Below are positions 54,211 through 63,576 of a DNA stretch of 64,000 nt, one piece after another. The stretch covers positions 1 through 64,000 of the forward strand of contig CAYJEX010000006.1 of NCBI GenBank assembly GCA_964369465.1, written 5' to 3'. Both the position numbers and the translations under genes were made by a program. The DNA is from CAYJHC01 sp964369465 (GTDB lineage: Bacteria > Bacillota > Clostridia > Peptostreptococcales > Anaerovoracaceae). The notes beneath the pieces were generated by a model. It was not told the origin of the DNA, searched no databases, and saw only the letters and a list, made by a program, of their open reading frames with translations. Position 1 is the first letter of the stretch. Each line of letters starts with the position of its first letter.

Positions 54211-55854
54211 CTATTTAAAAAGAACTTTTATTTTATTTTTATTTGCTAACATAATCACCCCATATATAATCATCGAAACAACAATTATTATCAATGTATC
54301 GAAACTCGAAAATATATGATGCTCATTTATATAAGAAAAAAACGATATTTCACTTTGCTCTGAAGTAATCAATAGAGCTTGGAATTTTGTATAATCTAAG
54401 TATATCAGAATATATTTTAATGCTCCCCCACATACCAACATTATCAAAGAACCTAAAACTGGAATTTTCAAACCTAATTCGTAAATATTTCTTATTGAAA
54501 TGTTTTTCTTTTTTCTAAGAATAACCAGAAGCATAAAAAACATCACCGAAAACCCTATCGTTGTGCTTAAAGGACTACCCAAAGCTCCAATATTTTCAAT
54601 TCCTGTCAAAAAATATGCAAGTATACATTTACATAGTATTGCGAAAATTGCACAGTTACATACTTTCTTCCCCTCATCCATTCCTTGTAGTATTCCTATA
54701 GTGGGAAGTAGAAATGACAATATTGCAACAGAACACGCAAATATCAAAATAATTGAGTTAGGCAAAATAATTTCGTCTTGTTGAGAAGGATATAGGAAAA
54801 ATAATATATCATTTCCAAGAAGTGCAATGCCCGCCGCAGCTGGTATGCCTATCATTCCACTTAGCCCAATTGTTACCTTTGACTTATCATTTATCTTCTC
54901 AAAACTAGAAGCCCCATCCACATTTAACTTTGATATTGCAGGAACTACAACTATGGCAAATGAAGAAAGGAGGACATAAGGGAGATTTATAATCGGATAA
55001 ATCAAACCGCTTATCTGCCCATATATATTTATTGCATCACTATTTTCATATCCTATTTCCATCAATCTATTTACAATGATAGGTATCTCAACAAAGGAGA
55101 AAATCTGGAAAATAGCCAAGCTTACAGTTATAATTATTGTTGTTTTCATCAAGTCATAGAAACTTTCTTGATTATCGTTTTCTACCTTTATTTCGTCTGC
55201 TTTGTTCTGTTTCCATCTTTTTGCAAAAAATGTCAAGATAATAATAGTTCCAATCATTGACGCTATTGTCGTTCCTAAAATCGCTCCAAATCCACCTATA
55301 ATACTATTTTCAATGTCCCCTATATATATTATTTCATAATAAAAGCAGATTGCCAAACCCAATCCCAACAACACTCTGAAAAATTGTTCGATAACTTGAG
55401 AAAATCCAGTCGGTAGCATATCCTCTTTGGCTTGAAAAAACCCTCTAAAACATGCTGTTACAGATAAAAAAACAACAACAGGAGCAATAGTTCTCAACGT
55501 TATTTTCGCTTCTTCTATTCCAATAACATGGCCTATTTGCCCTGCAAAAACAAATAAAATTATTGAAATTGGTATAGCAATATACAAGATAATTTTGCGT
55601 GTAATCTTAAATATATTTTTTTCGGAAATTTCCGATTTTGATAATGCCACAGGAAGACCTATAGTTGCAAATGCAACGACAACTGCATAAATACTATATG
55701 CTGGTTGATAAATTGCCATTCCATATGGACCTATAACATTCGCAAGTGGTATGCGAAATAACGCTCCAAGAATTTTCACAATTATTCCTGCAGCAGCTAA
55801 CATTGCCATGCCTTTTACTAGTACTTGAGTATTATTTTCTTCATTTATCTTCAT
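54211..55854 (-). CDS. SpoVB-like polysaccharide flippase (MVF/MOP family)
   Basis: A 547-residue protein with about 14 hydrophobic helices, starting VLVKGMAMLAAAGIIVKILGALFRIPLANVIG, the typical N-terminus of SpoVB/YtgP-like lipid II or polysaccharide flippases. It follows mfd with a 4-nt ATGA overlap, the place spoVB occupies near mfd in Bacillus. It may be the sporulation flippase or a vegetative relative; the sequence does not decide. Confidence 0.85.
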   Translation of the reverse strand: MKINEENNTQVLVKGMAMLAAAGIIVKILGALFRIPLANVIGPYGMAIYQPAYSIYAVVVAFATIGLPVALSKSEISEKNIFKITRKIILYIAIPISIILFVFAGQIGHVIGIEEAKITLRTIAPVVVFLSVTACFRGFFQAKEDMLPTGFSQVIEQFFRVLLGLGLAICFYYEIIYIGDIENSIIGGFGAILGTTIASMIGTIIILTFFAKRWKQNKADEIKVENDNQESFYDLMKTTIIITVSLAIFQIFSFVEIPIIVNRLMEIGYENSDAINIYGQISGLIYPIINLPYVLLSSFAIVVVPAISKLNVDGASSFEKINDKSKVTIGLSGMIGIPAAAGIALLGNDILFFLYPSQQDEIILPNSIILIFACSVAILSFLLPTIGILQGMDEGKKVCNCAIFAILCKCILAYFLTGIENIGALGSPLSTTIGFSVMFFMLLVILRKKKNISIRNIYELGLKIPVLGSLIMLVCGGALKYILIYLDYTKFQALLITSEQSEISFFSYINEHHIFSSFDTLIIIVVSMIIYGVIMLANKNKIKVLFK

Positions 55855-58800
55855 TTGCGGTCCTTCTGCTTATTATGCAATATATGTATTAGTGAGTAAA
55901 TTTCCTTCAACAAGTTTTCCCCCGTATTATCCTTCTTTTCAAAATATGCAACTATATTCATATCTTTACTACTATCATCATATATGACGCTAAACTTTCC
56001 ATTTTTGTATTCTAATTTTTTGATTTCAATTTCACTTGCCATATTTTTTATTAGTGCAATTTTAATTAAGTTTGAGACTTCATATGGTAATTTGCCAAAA
56101 ACATCTTTTAATTTTTGCTGATAATTTTTCATTTCTTCGTAGCTTGATATCTGTGCAATTCTTTGATATTCTTCTATCCTCTGCACTTCATTTTCAATAA
56201 AGTTAGTTGGGATATAACCATTTACATTAATATCAATTTCCGTATCATTTCCTATCATGCTTATTGCCTTAGATCCTTTTGATTCCAAATCTATTTCGTG
56301 TATTACCTCTTCCACTAACTTTGAATAAAGATCGTAACCAATATTAATCATATGTCCATGCTGCTCTCCCCCTAATATATTTCCCGAACCTCTTATTTCT
56401 AAATCCTTCATTGCAATTTTAAGTCCTGCTCCAAATTGTGTGAATTCCTTTATTGTGCTAAGTCTTTTGCTTGCAATTGTCGTAAACACTTTTTCTTTTT
56501 TGTGCATCAAATATGCAAATGCTTTTCTATTACTTCTTCCTACTCTTCCTCTAATTTGATAAAGTTGTGCAAGTCCAAATTTATCCGCATCAATAATTAT
56601 CAATGTGTTTACATTTGGAATATCTATTCCTGACTCAATAATTGTAGTCGCTACCAAAACATCACTTTCTCCTTGGGAAAATTTAATCATAATATCTTCT
56701 AGCTCTTCTTCTGGCATTCTTCCATGTCCAACAACAACTTTTGCTTCTGGAACTAATTCACGAATATTGTTTGCAAACCTTTGAATCCCATCTATTCTGT
56801 TCAACACAACATATGTCTGCCCTTTTCTATCCAACTCTCTTTTGATTGCTTCTTTGATCAAAAGATCATCTTCTTCTAATACATAAGTTTGGATTGGCAT
56901 TCTATCTTCAGGAGGCTCTTCAATTAAACTTAAATCTTTTATCCCAATTAGAGACATATGCAACGTTCTAGGAATTGGAGTCGCCGATAACGCAAGCATA
57001 TCTACTCCTACTTTTAGTGCCTTTATTTTTTCCTTTGCAGCAACACCAAATCGTTGTTCTTCATCTACCACTAAAAGTCCAATATCCTTGAAGTTCACAT
57101 CTCCAGAAAGTAGTCTATGAGTTCCCACAACAATATCAACTTCACCTTCTCCTAATTTTCTTATAATCTCTTTCTGCTCTCTATTCGTTTTAAATCTAGA
57201 AAGCATTTCAATATTGACTGGAAAATCTTCAAATCTCTCTATTAATTTTATATAATGTTGGTTCACCAAAATTGTTGTAGGTGCTAGTAGGGCGACTTGT
57301 TTCCCTTCCGCCACGCATTTGAAAATCGCTCTACATGCCACTTCTGTCTTCCCATACCCAACATCTCCACACAAAAGTCTATCCATAGGATCACTTTTTT
57401 CCATATCCGCTTTTATTTCTTCAACACATCTTAATTGATCTTCTGTTTCAACAAATGGGAATTTGTCTTCAAAATCTGCTTGCCAAGGACCATCTTTCGA
57501 AAAAGGGTACCCCCCTTCTGCTTTTCTTTTTGCGGACATCGCTAATAATTCTTTTGCCATATCTCTAATTGCTTTTTTTGTTTTCTTCTTTATATTATCC
57601 CATTCTGCTGTCCCTAATCTTGTTAATTTTGGGTTTTCAGAGCCCGTATACTTTTTTACCAAATCAATTTGGTTCATAGGAACATACAGTATATCTTCTC
57701 CGCCATATTTAATTTTTAAAAGTTCTCTTTCCTCACCTTTAACTGTGATAATATTATTCCCAAGAAATTTACCTATTCCGTATTTTTCATGTACTACATA
57801 ATCATTTTTTTCTATTTCAAACAGCACATCTTTATTTTTAGAATGTTGTTTCTTTTCTTTTCTTTTTTGTTTTCTGTAGCCAAATATATCTCCATCCGTG
57901 ATGTAACATTTTTTTTCATGTGGCAAAACAAAACCACCACTAAGCTCTCCTTGCAAAACTGCAACATTACCTTTAATTTCTTCGTCTAATAAATATTCTC
58001 TCAAGCTATTTACTCTTTTTTCTGACTCAGCCACCAAAAAAACTTCATATCCTTCTTTTAAGTAATTACATATTTCGCGTTTAAAACTGTTTAATTCGCC
58101 ATTAAAAGCAATTCCTTCGTAACTAATAATTGCTTCTATTTTTTCATAAAATTCTGCACCTTCTAACGGATTAGAAAAAGATGACATAAGAAACAAATTG
58201 TTATGATTATATATTTTTGTATATTCGTCCGTAAAAGTAAATTTAAAAATATCTTCTTTCGATACTTTCCCTCTTTGAAAATAAATTGGAAAGTCGTCTT
58301 TTATTTCTTCTTCTTTTAGTTTTAGCTTTTCATAGCATCTTTCTGGATCATCAATAAAAATCTTATTGTTGGTGAAATATTCCCAGAAATAAACATAATT
58401 TTTTGATTTAATATCACTTACTTCTATTTTGTCTTTTGCGCTCGAAATTTCAACAGAATCAATGCTCTCTTTTGACAATTGGTCTTCTATATCAAAATAT
58501 CTAATTCTTTCAATCTCATCATCGAACAATTCAATCCTTACTGGTTTTTCGGAATCAATAGGAAAGATATCAATTATACTTCCTCTCATAGCATACTGCC
58601 CTATAGCATATACCGTATTACTTCTTTCATATCCTAAGTCAAAAAGTTCTCTTGCCAGATCATCGTATACTATTTTCTTTTCAATCTTTAATTTGATTCC
58701 TTGAGATGTTATTTTATCAAACGGTTGAACTTTTTTTGCAGCCCCTTGCACCTCCATAACCACTACTACATTTCGGTCCATTTCTATCGCCTTGATAGCT

Positions 58801-59039
58801 TTTTCTCTCTCAACTCTATTCTCGATGCTTTCTGCTTCATATGAAGCTAGTTGATAGCCTTCATCTCCTATTAGAATAATTTCTTTATCCACAAAAAAAG
58901 AAATATCATCCGTCAGTGATTTTGCAGCCTCATATGTTGGTGCAATAACAAGACAGATGCTTTCACATTTGTTAACTATATCTCCTATTTTTTTTGCTGA
59001 TCTACTTCCTGAGATTCCCGTGTATCTAATTATTCCCAT
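55851..59039 (-). CDS. mfd: transcription-repair coupling factor
   Basis: A 1062-residue superfamily 2 translocase that removes stalled RNA polymerase and recruits UvrA. The RecG-like motor shows GDVGYGKTEVA, VVDEEQRFGV, SATPIPRTL and QIRGRVGRS; the N-terminal UvrB-like domains and the CarD-like RNA-polymerase interaction domain (NDYVVHEKYGIGKFLG) are present. It is about 100 residues shorter than many Mfd proteins, mostly at the N-terminus. The ribosome site before the ATG is weak, so translation may depend on coupling to pth, which ends five bases upstream. Confidence 0.95.
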   Translation of the reverse strand: MGIIRYTGISGSRSAKKIGDIVNKCESICLVIAPTYEAAKSLTDDISFFVDKEIILIGDEGYQLASYEAESIENRVEREKAIKAIEMDRNVVVVMEVQGAAKKVQPFDKITSQGIKLKIEKKIVYDDLARELFDLGYERSNTVYAIGQYAMRGSIIDIFPIDSEKPVRIELFDDEIERIRYFDIEDQLSKESIDSVEISSAKDKIEVSDIKSKNYVYFWEYFTNNKIFIDDPERCYEKLKLKEEEIKDDFPIYFQRGKVSKEDIFKFTFTDEYTKIYNHNNLFLMSSFSNPLEGAEFYEKIEAIISYEGIAFNGELNSFKREICNYLKEGYEVFLVAESEKRVNSLREYLLDEEIKGNVAVLQGELSGGFVLPHEKKCYITDGDIFGYRKQKRKEKKQHSKNKDVLFEIEKNDYVVHEKYGIGKFLGNNIITVKGEERELLKIKYGGEDILYVPMNQIDLVKKYTGSENPKLTRLGTAEWDNIKKKTKKAIRDMAKELLAMSAKRKAEGGYPFSKDGPWQADFEDKFPFVETEDQLRCVEEIKADMEKSDPMDRLLCGDVGYGKTEVACRAIFKCVAEGKQVALLAPTTILVNQHYIKLIERFEDFPVNIEMLSRFKTNREQKEIIRKLGEGEVDIVVGTHRLLSGDVNFKDIGLLVVDEEQRFGVAAKEKIKALKVGVDMLALSATPIPRTLHMSLIGIKDLSLIEEPPEDRMPIQTYVLEEDDLLIKEAIKRELDRKGQTYVVLNRIDGIQRFANNIRELVPEAKVVVGHGRMPEEELEDIMIKFSQGESDVLVATTIIESGIDIPNVNTLIIIDADKFGLAQLYQIRGRVGRSNRKAFAYLMHKKEKVFTTIASKRLSTIKEFTQFGAGLKIAMKDLEIRGSGNILGGEQHGHMINIGYDLYSKLVEEVIHEIDLESKGSKAISMIGNDTEIDINVNGYIPTNFIENEVQRIEEYQRIAQISSYEEMKNYQQKLKDVFGKLPYEVSNLIKIALIKNMASEIEIKKLEYKNGKFSVIYDDSSKDMNIVAYFEKKDNTGENLLKEIYSLIHILHNKQKDRK

Positions 59040-59044
59040 TATAT

Positions 59045-59644
59045 TTAATATTGTCCGTTATACTTATTCATAGCGCTATTTACATCCGTCCGAATTATTT
59101 CCATTATAGCCTTCCCTCCATTAGGGACAAACTCTTCCATATTCTTTAATTCCGTTTGGGAAAACTTCCCAATAACATAGTCTGCTAAAGGTATGGTTTC
59201 ATCTTTACCTATTCCCATTCTAACTCTCGGAAACTCGCTTTTTCCCAATAAATTTAATATTGATTTCATCCCATTATGTGTTCCTGCGCTGCCTTTTTCT
59301 CTGATTCTCAGTTCCATATATGGAATATCTACATCATCATACACAACAATAAGGTTGTTCATAGGGATTTTATAAAAATTTGAAATTGCTACAACAGATT
59401 TTCCGCTTAAATTCATAAAAGTTTGAGGTTTGATAAGAACAATTTTACTTTGTCCAATTTTCGCTTCTCCAATCAAAGCTTGATGTTTAATTTTGTTCAC
59501 AGGAACATTAAGTTCATCTGCCAAATAATCTATCACCATAAATCCTATATTATGTCTTGTATTTTCATATTTTTTTCCTGGGTTTCCAAGTCCAACTACT
59601 ATGTATATATTTTCTCCTGTTTCTTTTGATTTCTTAAACCACAT
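59045..59644 (-). CDS. pth: peptidyl-tRNA hydrolase
   Basis: A 199-residue enzyme that frees tRNA from dropped-off peptidyl-tRNA. The catalytic His is H31 in NTRHNIGF; VGLGNPGKKYENTRHN and TFMNLSGKSV are family motifs, and GKDETIPLADYVIGKF follows. An extra ten residues precede the usual start. AAAGGA precedes the ATG. Its place between prs and mfd is conserved across Firmicutes. Confidence 0.96.
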   Translation of the reverse strand: MWFKKSKETGENIYIVVGLGNPGKKYENTRHNIGFMVIDYLADELNVPVNKIKHQALIGEAKIGQSKIVLIKPQTFMNLSGKSVVAISNFYKIPMNNLIVVYDDVDIPYMELRIREKGSAGTHNGMKSILNLLGKSEFPRVRMGIGKDETIPLADYVIGKFSQTELKNMEEFVPNGGKAIMEIIRTDVNSAMNKYNGQY

Positions 59645-59688
59645 ATAAAATCCTTTTATTACGTTAGTGCGATAATGTTAATACTTTT

Positions 59689-60639
59689 TTACACAAACAA
59701 CTTACTAACAGATTCGTTGTTATGAATTCTGGACATTGCTTCAGAAAAAAGCGGAGCTACAGACAAAATTTTCATGTTTGGTAACATCTTTTCATCAGGA
59801 ATAGGAATAGTATTCGTAAAGACTATTTCTTTAAGATCAGCTTTTGCCAATCTCTCTACAGCTGGGCCTGATAAAACAGGGTGTGTCGCACAAACCGAAA
59901 CAGATTTACCTCCAAGTTTTCGAAGTGCGTCTGCGGCATTGCATATTGTTCCTGCTGTATCTACCATATCATCTACTAAGATACAATCTTTCCCCTCTAT
60001 TTCTCCAATAATATTCATTATTTCGCTCTTATTTGGTTCTGGCCTTCTCTTATCTACAATCGCAATAGGCGCATTTAATGGTTCTGCCATCATTCTTGCT
60101 CTATTTGCACTACCATGATCTGGAGATACAATAACCACATTTTTTGAATCTATGTTTTTATAGTAATTTGTTAAAATAGGTGTTCCCATTAAATGGTCAA
60201 CAGGAATATCAAAATATCCTTGTATTTGTGCCGCATGTAAATCCATAGTAATCACTCTATCTGTTCCCGCAGCAACAAGCATATCTGCAACAAGCTTTGC
60301 CGTAATAGGATCTCTTGCTTTTGCTTTTCTATCCTGACGAGCATATCCATAATATGGCATTACAACATTTATCCTGCCAACTGAGGCTCTTTTCATAGCA
60401 TCTACCATTATCAAAACTTCCATTAAGTTATCATTGACAGGAGTTGAGGTAGATTGAATTATAAACGCATCAATACCTCTAACTGATTCTCTAATATTTA
60501 CAGAAATTTCACCATCGCTGAATTTTCCTACTTTGCTGAGTGCTACAGGTCTCCCCATATGTTCTGCTATTTCTTCTGCTAATTTCGGAACAGAATTACC
60601 TGCAAATATTTTGTATTCATAGTAGCTATTACTTTTCAT
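59689..60639 (-). CDS. prs: ribose-phosphate pyrophosphokinase
   Basis: A 316-residue enzyme that makes PRPP from ribose 5-phosphate and ATP. The N-terminal FSDGEISVNIRESVRG, the nucleotide flexible loop YGYARQDRKAKARDPI and the PRPP loop ILVDDMVDTAGT are intact. It follows the glmU-like gene, as in Bacillus. Its product feeds, among others, the hpt-encoded salvage enzyme earlier in the window. Confidence 0.97.
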   Translation of the reverse strand: MKSNSYYEYKIFAGNSVPKLAEEIAEHMGRPVALSKVGKFSDGEISVNIRESVRGIDAFIIQSTSTPVNDNLMEVLIMVDAMKRASVGRINVVMPYYGYARQDRKAKARDPITAKLVADMLVAAGTDRVITMDLHAAQIQGYFDIPVDHLMGTPILTNYYKNIDSKNVVIVSPDHGSANRARMMAEPLNAPIAIVDKRRPEPNKSEIMNIIGEIEGKDCILVDDMVDTAGTICNAADALRKLGGKSVSVCATHPVLSGPAVERLAKADLKEIVFTNTIPIPDEKMLPNMKILSVAPLFSEAMSRIHNNESVSKLFV

Positions 60640-60715
60640 TCTTTACTCCTCATTTTATAATACATCTCAATCGTTATATTTAACAAGCACACTTTTGCTT
60701 ATAAAACCAAAGTTA

Positions 60716-61429
60716 TTATTTCCTTTTTTTGTGTTTTACCCATTCCGGGATTATTCTAGGTTCTTCTCTAGCAATAAACAGAGAATCTTCTGGCACGTCT
60801 TTTGTAACAGTACTTCCAGCCGCAATATATCCATTTTTCCCAATATTTACGGGTGAAACTAAATTTACATTACATCCAACAAACGCTCCGTCTTCTACTT
60901 TAGATCTAAATTTATTTGTTCCATCATAATTTACGAATACAACCCCACAACCTAGATTCACATTTTCTCCAACGTCTGAATCCCCAACATATGTCAAATG
61001 AGAAGCTTTACTACCATTGCCAATGTTTGAATTTTTCACTTCTACAAAATCACCAATTTTACAGTTTTCTCCAACTTTACAATTTGGTCTTAAATATGCA
61101 AACGGGCCTACGGTAGTTCCATTCCCAATTTCGCTTTCTTCTATTACAGAATTTCTAATTAGTACATTTCTGCCAATTTTCGAATCTTTTATGTGAGAAT
61201 TTGTTCCAATAATACTATCCTCACCAATAAATGTATCTCCTTCAATTATTACATTAGGGTATATTTTTGTTCCCTCTCCGATCTTAACTTCATTATCAAT
61301 ATATGCTGTTTTGATATCTAAAAAAACAACTCCTTTCAAAGCATGATTAATGTTTATTTCTATTCTTGTTTTTTCGCTCTCATTTATTTCATTTCTAATC
61401 TTTTCTATTTTAAGCTTTTCGCTATCCAT
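60716..61429 (-). CDS. glmU: GlmU acetyltransferase domain protein lacking the uridyltransferase half
   Basis: A 237-residue left-handed beta-helix protein. From about residue 25 (ININHALKGVVFLDIKTAYID) it matches the C-terminal half of GlmU, with hexapeptide repeats such as IGEGTKIYPNVII and an acetyl-CoA region including NYDGTNKFRS. The N-terminal pyrophosphorylase domain (about 220 residues) is absent, replaced by a charged 25-residue stretch. It sits where glmU belongs, before prs. It could make N-acetylglucosamine-1-phosphate, with UDP transfer supplied by another gene. No frameshift remnant lies in the 91-bp gap to murC. Confidence 0.85.
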   Translation of the reverse strand: MDSEKLKIEKIRNEINESEKTRIEININHALKGVVFLDIKTAYIDNEVKIGEGTKIYPNVIIEGDTFIGEDSIIGTNSHIKDSKIGRNVLIRNSVIEESEIGNGTTVGPFAYLRPNCKVGENCKIGDFVEVKNSNIGNGSKASHLTYVGDSDVGENVNLGCGVVFVNYDGTNKFRSKVEDGAFVGCNVNLVSPVNIGKNGYIAAGSTVTKDVPEDSLFIAREEPRIIPEWVKHKKRK

Positions 61430-61520
61430 AATATATCTCCATTAATAATTAAATTACTACAGTAGCTATTTTAAATACAACATATTTTTTTGTTCTACAA
61501 AAATCATAGCATTAAGATTG

Positions 61521-62903
61521 TTAATCTAATTCTAAAATCATATCTCCTACTTTATATATATCTCCTGCCCCCATAGTTAGGACCAAATCATTTTTTTCTC
61601 CATTTTGGCAAATGAAATTTGTGATCTGTTCAAAATCTCTAAAATGCCATACCCCTTTATTTGGATATCTCTCACTAACAGCATTCTTTAATTTTTCCGA
61701 GTCGATCCCATATATATCTCTTTCTCTAGAAGCATATATTTCTGCAAAAACAATATTATCCGCATCTTCAAAGGCTTCTGGGAATTCATCAAATAATGCC
61801 AAAGTTCTTGTATATGTATGTGGTTGAAACACGCACCAGCTCTTATTATGTTTTATATTTGATAAAGCGCTTAACGTCGACTTTATTTCCGTAGGATGAT
61901 GTGCATAATCGTCAATAACAGTCATCCCCTTTTTCGTTACTCCCCTAATATCAAATCTTCTATCTATTCCCGTATATTCTTCTAAAGTTTCTTTGATATG
62001 TTCTATTCCAACTCCTAACGTGTGACAGCATGCTGTAGCAGCTAACGAATTTAATATATTGAATTCTCCAGGTATTTTTAGAGAAACTCTACATAACGTT
62101 ACAGCTTTACATACTATATCAAACTCAGGCATTCCTTCCTGGTTAAATGTGATATTTTCTCCCCAATAGTCACATTTTGGATTAAGGCCAAAAGTAACAA
62201 GATTAGGAGCTTTTTGCATTACTCTATTCACAAAAGGATTCGCTTCGTACGCTATTAACAGTCCATTTTCTTTTGGAAGAATATCTACAAACGAATCGAA
62301 AGATTCCGTAATATGATCAATATCTCTAAAATAATCCAAATGATCCGAATCAATATTTAGAATGATTTCTACATTTGGGGACAAGCTCAAAAAGCTATCC
62401 ATATATTCGCAAGCTTCTGTTACAAAATATTCGCCATTTCCAATTTTTAAATTCCCATTAATAGGACCTAGGTTGCCTCCCACCAAAATAGTTGGCTCTC
62501 TTCCGCTTTTATCAAGAATTAAAGAAACCATCGATGTTGTAGTACTTTTTCCGTGCGTACCTGCAACAGCAATGCTTATTCTCTCTTCTTTCATCAAAAA
62601 TCCTAACATTTCTGCTCTACTAAACAATTTGAGATTATTATCAACAGCATATTTTACCTCAGGATTATCCTTAGAAATAGCTGCACTATACACAACAATT
62701 TGAGCATTTTTCACATTCTCATGGGTATGTCCAATTCCAACAGCAACACCTTTGTTTCGTAAATTGATGATCTTCTGATTTTCATTCATATCTGAGCCCG
62801 AAACAATGTATCCTCTATTCAAAAGCAGTTCAGCTATAGCAGACATTCCCACTCCACCAATCCCTATAAAATGTATTTTTTTTTCGTTATTTAACTCTAA
62901 CAT
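61521..62903 (-). CDS. murC: UDP-N-acetylmuramate-L-alanine ligase
   Basis: A 460-residue Mur ligase adding the first amino acid of the peptidoglycan stem. The Rossmann region is HFIGIGGVGMSAIAELL, the ATP loop is AGTHGKSTT, the middle domain shows ILNIDSDHLDYF, and the C-terminal domain has DDYAHHPTEI and FQPHTYTRT. GGAGG precedes the ATG. It is divergent from spoVG and heads the murC-glmU-prs-pth-mfd-spoVB strand. Confidence 0.97.
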   Translation of the reverse strand: MLELNNEKKIHFIGIGGVGMSAIAELLLNRGYIVSGSDMNENQKIINLRNKGVAVGIGHTHENVKNAQIVVYSAAISKDNPEVKYAVDNNLKLFSRAEMLGFLMKEERISIAVAGTHGKSTTTSMVSLILDKSGREPTILVGGNLGPINGNLKIGNGEYFVTEACEYMDSFLSLSPNVEIILNIDSDHLDYFRDIDHITESFDSFVDILPKENGLLIAYEANPFVNRVMQKAPNLVTFGLNPKCDYWGENITFNQEGMPEFDIVCKAVTLCRVSLKIPGEFNILNSLAATACCHTLGVGIEHIKETLEEYTGIDRRFDIRGVTKKGMTVIDDYAHHPTEIKSTLSALSNIKHNKSWCVFQPHTYTRTLALFDEFPEAFEDADNIVFAEIYASRERDIYGIDSEKLKNAVSERYPNKGVWHFRDFEQITNFICQNGEKNDLVLTMGAGDIYKVGDMILELD

Positions 62904-63107
62904 TTCAACCTCCAGTTACTTGAAAATTATACCATATTTTCTTTGTTTTTAAAATATAACGTTCAAATATTTATTCTTGCTTTTGTAATCCTGTACTTTT
63001 TTCAATACAATATTTTGAAAATTATAAATATAATCACATTTACTGGCTTATGAAATTATTTTCATAAGGAAAATAACCTTAAATTATGGTTTTTTTTTGC
63101 ATTTTTG

Positions 63108-63136
63108 TTGAAATTTCATTATCGTGAGTATATAAT
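63108..63136 (+). promoter_or_regulatory. sigma-A type promoter of spoVG
   Basis: TTGAAA (63108-63113), a 17-nt spacer and a perfect TATAAT (63131-63136) lie 44 bp ahead of the ATG of spoVG. This is one of the best promoter matches in the window. Confidence 0.82.
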
Positions 63137-63180
63137 GTGTTTAATATAATTCTAAAAATTTATTTCGAAAGGGGATCTAT

Positions 63181-63456
63181 ATGAATATTACAGATGTTCG
63201 AGTACGAAGAATTACAGACGACGGAAAAATGAAAGCTGTAGTTTCAATTACTTTTGATGATGTATTCGTTGTTCACGACATCAAAATAATTGATGGGCAA
63301 AACGGTTTGTTTATTGCCATGCCAAGTAAAAAAATGGGCGAAGGAGACTTTAGAGATATAGCGCATCCACTAGAGTCAAATACAAGGAACCAAATCAGAG
63401 ATGCAATTTTCGCAGAGTACGAAAAAGTCCTTGCTGAAAGCGCTTCATTAGACTAG
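63181..63456 (+). CDS. spoVG: SpoVG, RNA-binding regulator
   Basis: A 91-residue protein matching SpoVG along its length (MNITDVRVRRITDDGKMKA..., FVVHDIKIIDG, FRDIAHP). SpoVG proteins bind nucleic acid and affect cell envelope and stage-specific genes; in clostridia and Bacillus they are linked to sporulation and septation. Strong promoter and GGGG ribosome site precede it, and a terminator follows, so it is monocistronic. Confidence 0.96.
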   Translation: MNITDVRVRRITDDGKMKAVVSITFDDVFVVHDIKIIDGQNGLFIAMPSKKMGEGDFRDIAHPLESNTRNQIRDAIFAEYEKVLAESASLD

Positions 63457-63510
63457 ATATATTTATTCATTTAAATATATACCCTTGTTATTTTAGAAAT
63501 AATAACAAAA

Positions 63511-63534
63511 AGACTTCTATAAATGTAGAAGTCT
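63511..63534. terminator. terminator between spoVG and the partial gene
   Basis: AGACTTCTA (63511-63519) pairs with TAGAAGTCT (63526-63534); A and T tracts flank it, so it can act on both strands between converging genes. Confidence 0.85.
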
Positions 63535-63576
63535 TTTTTCATGTAGTTATAAACAACTATGTTTTTTAATATTTAA

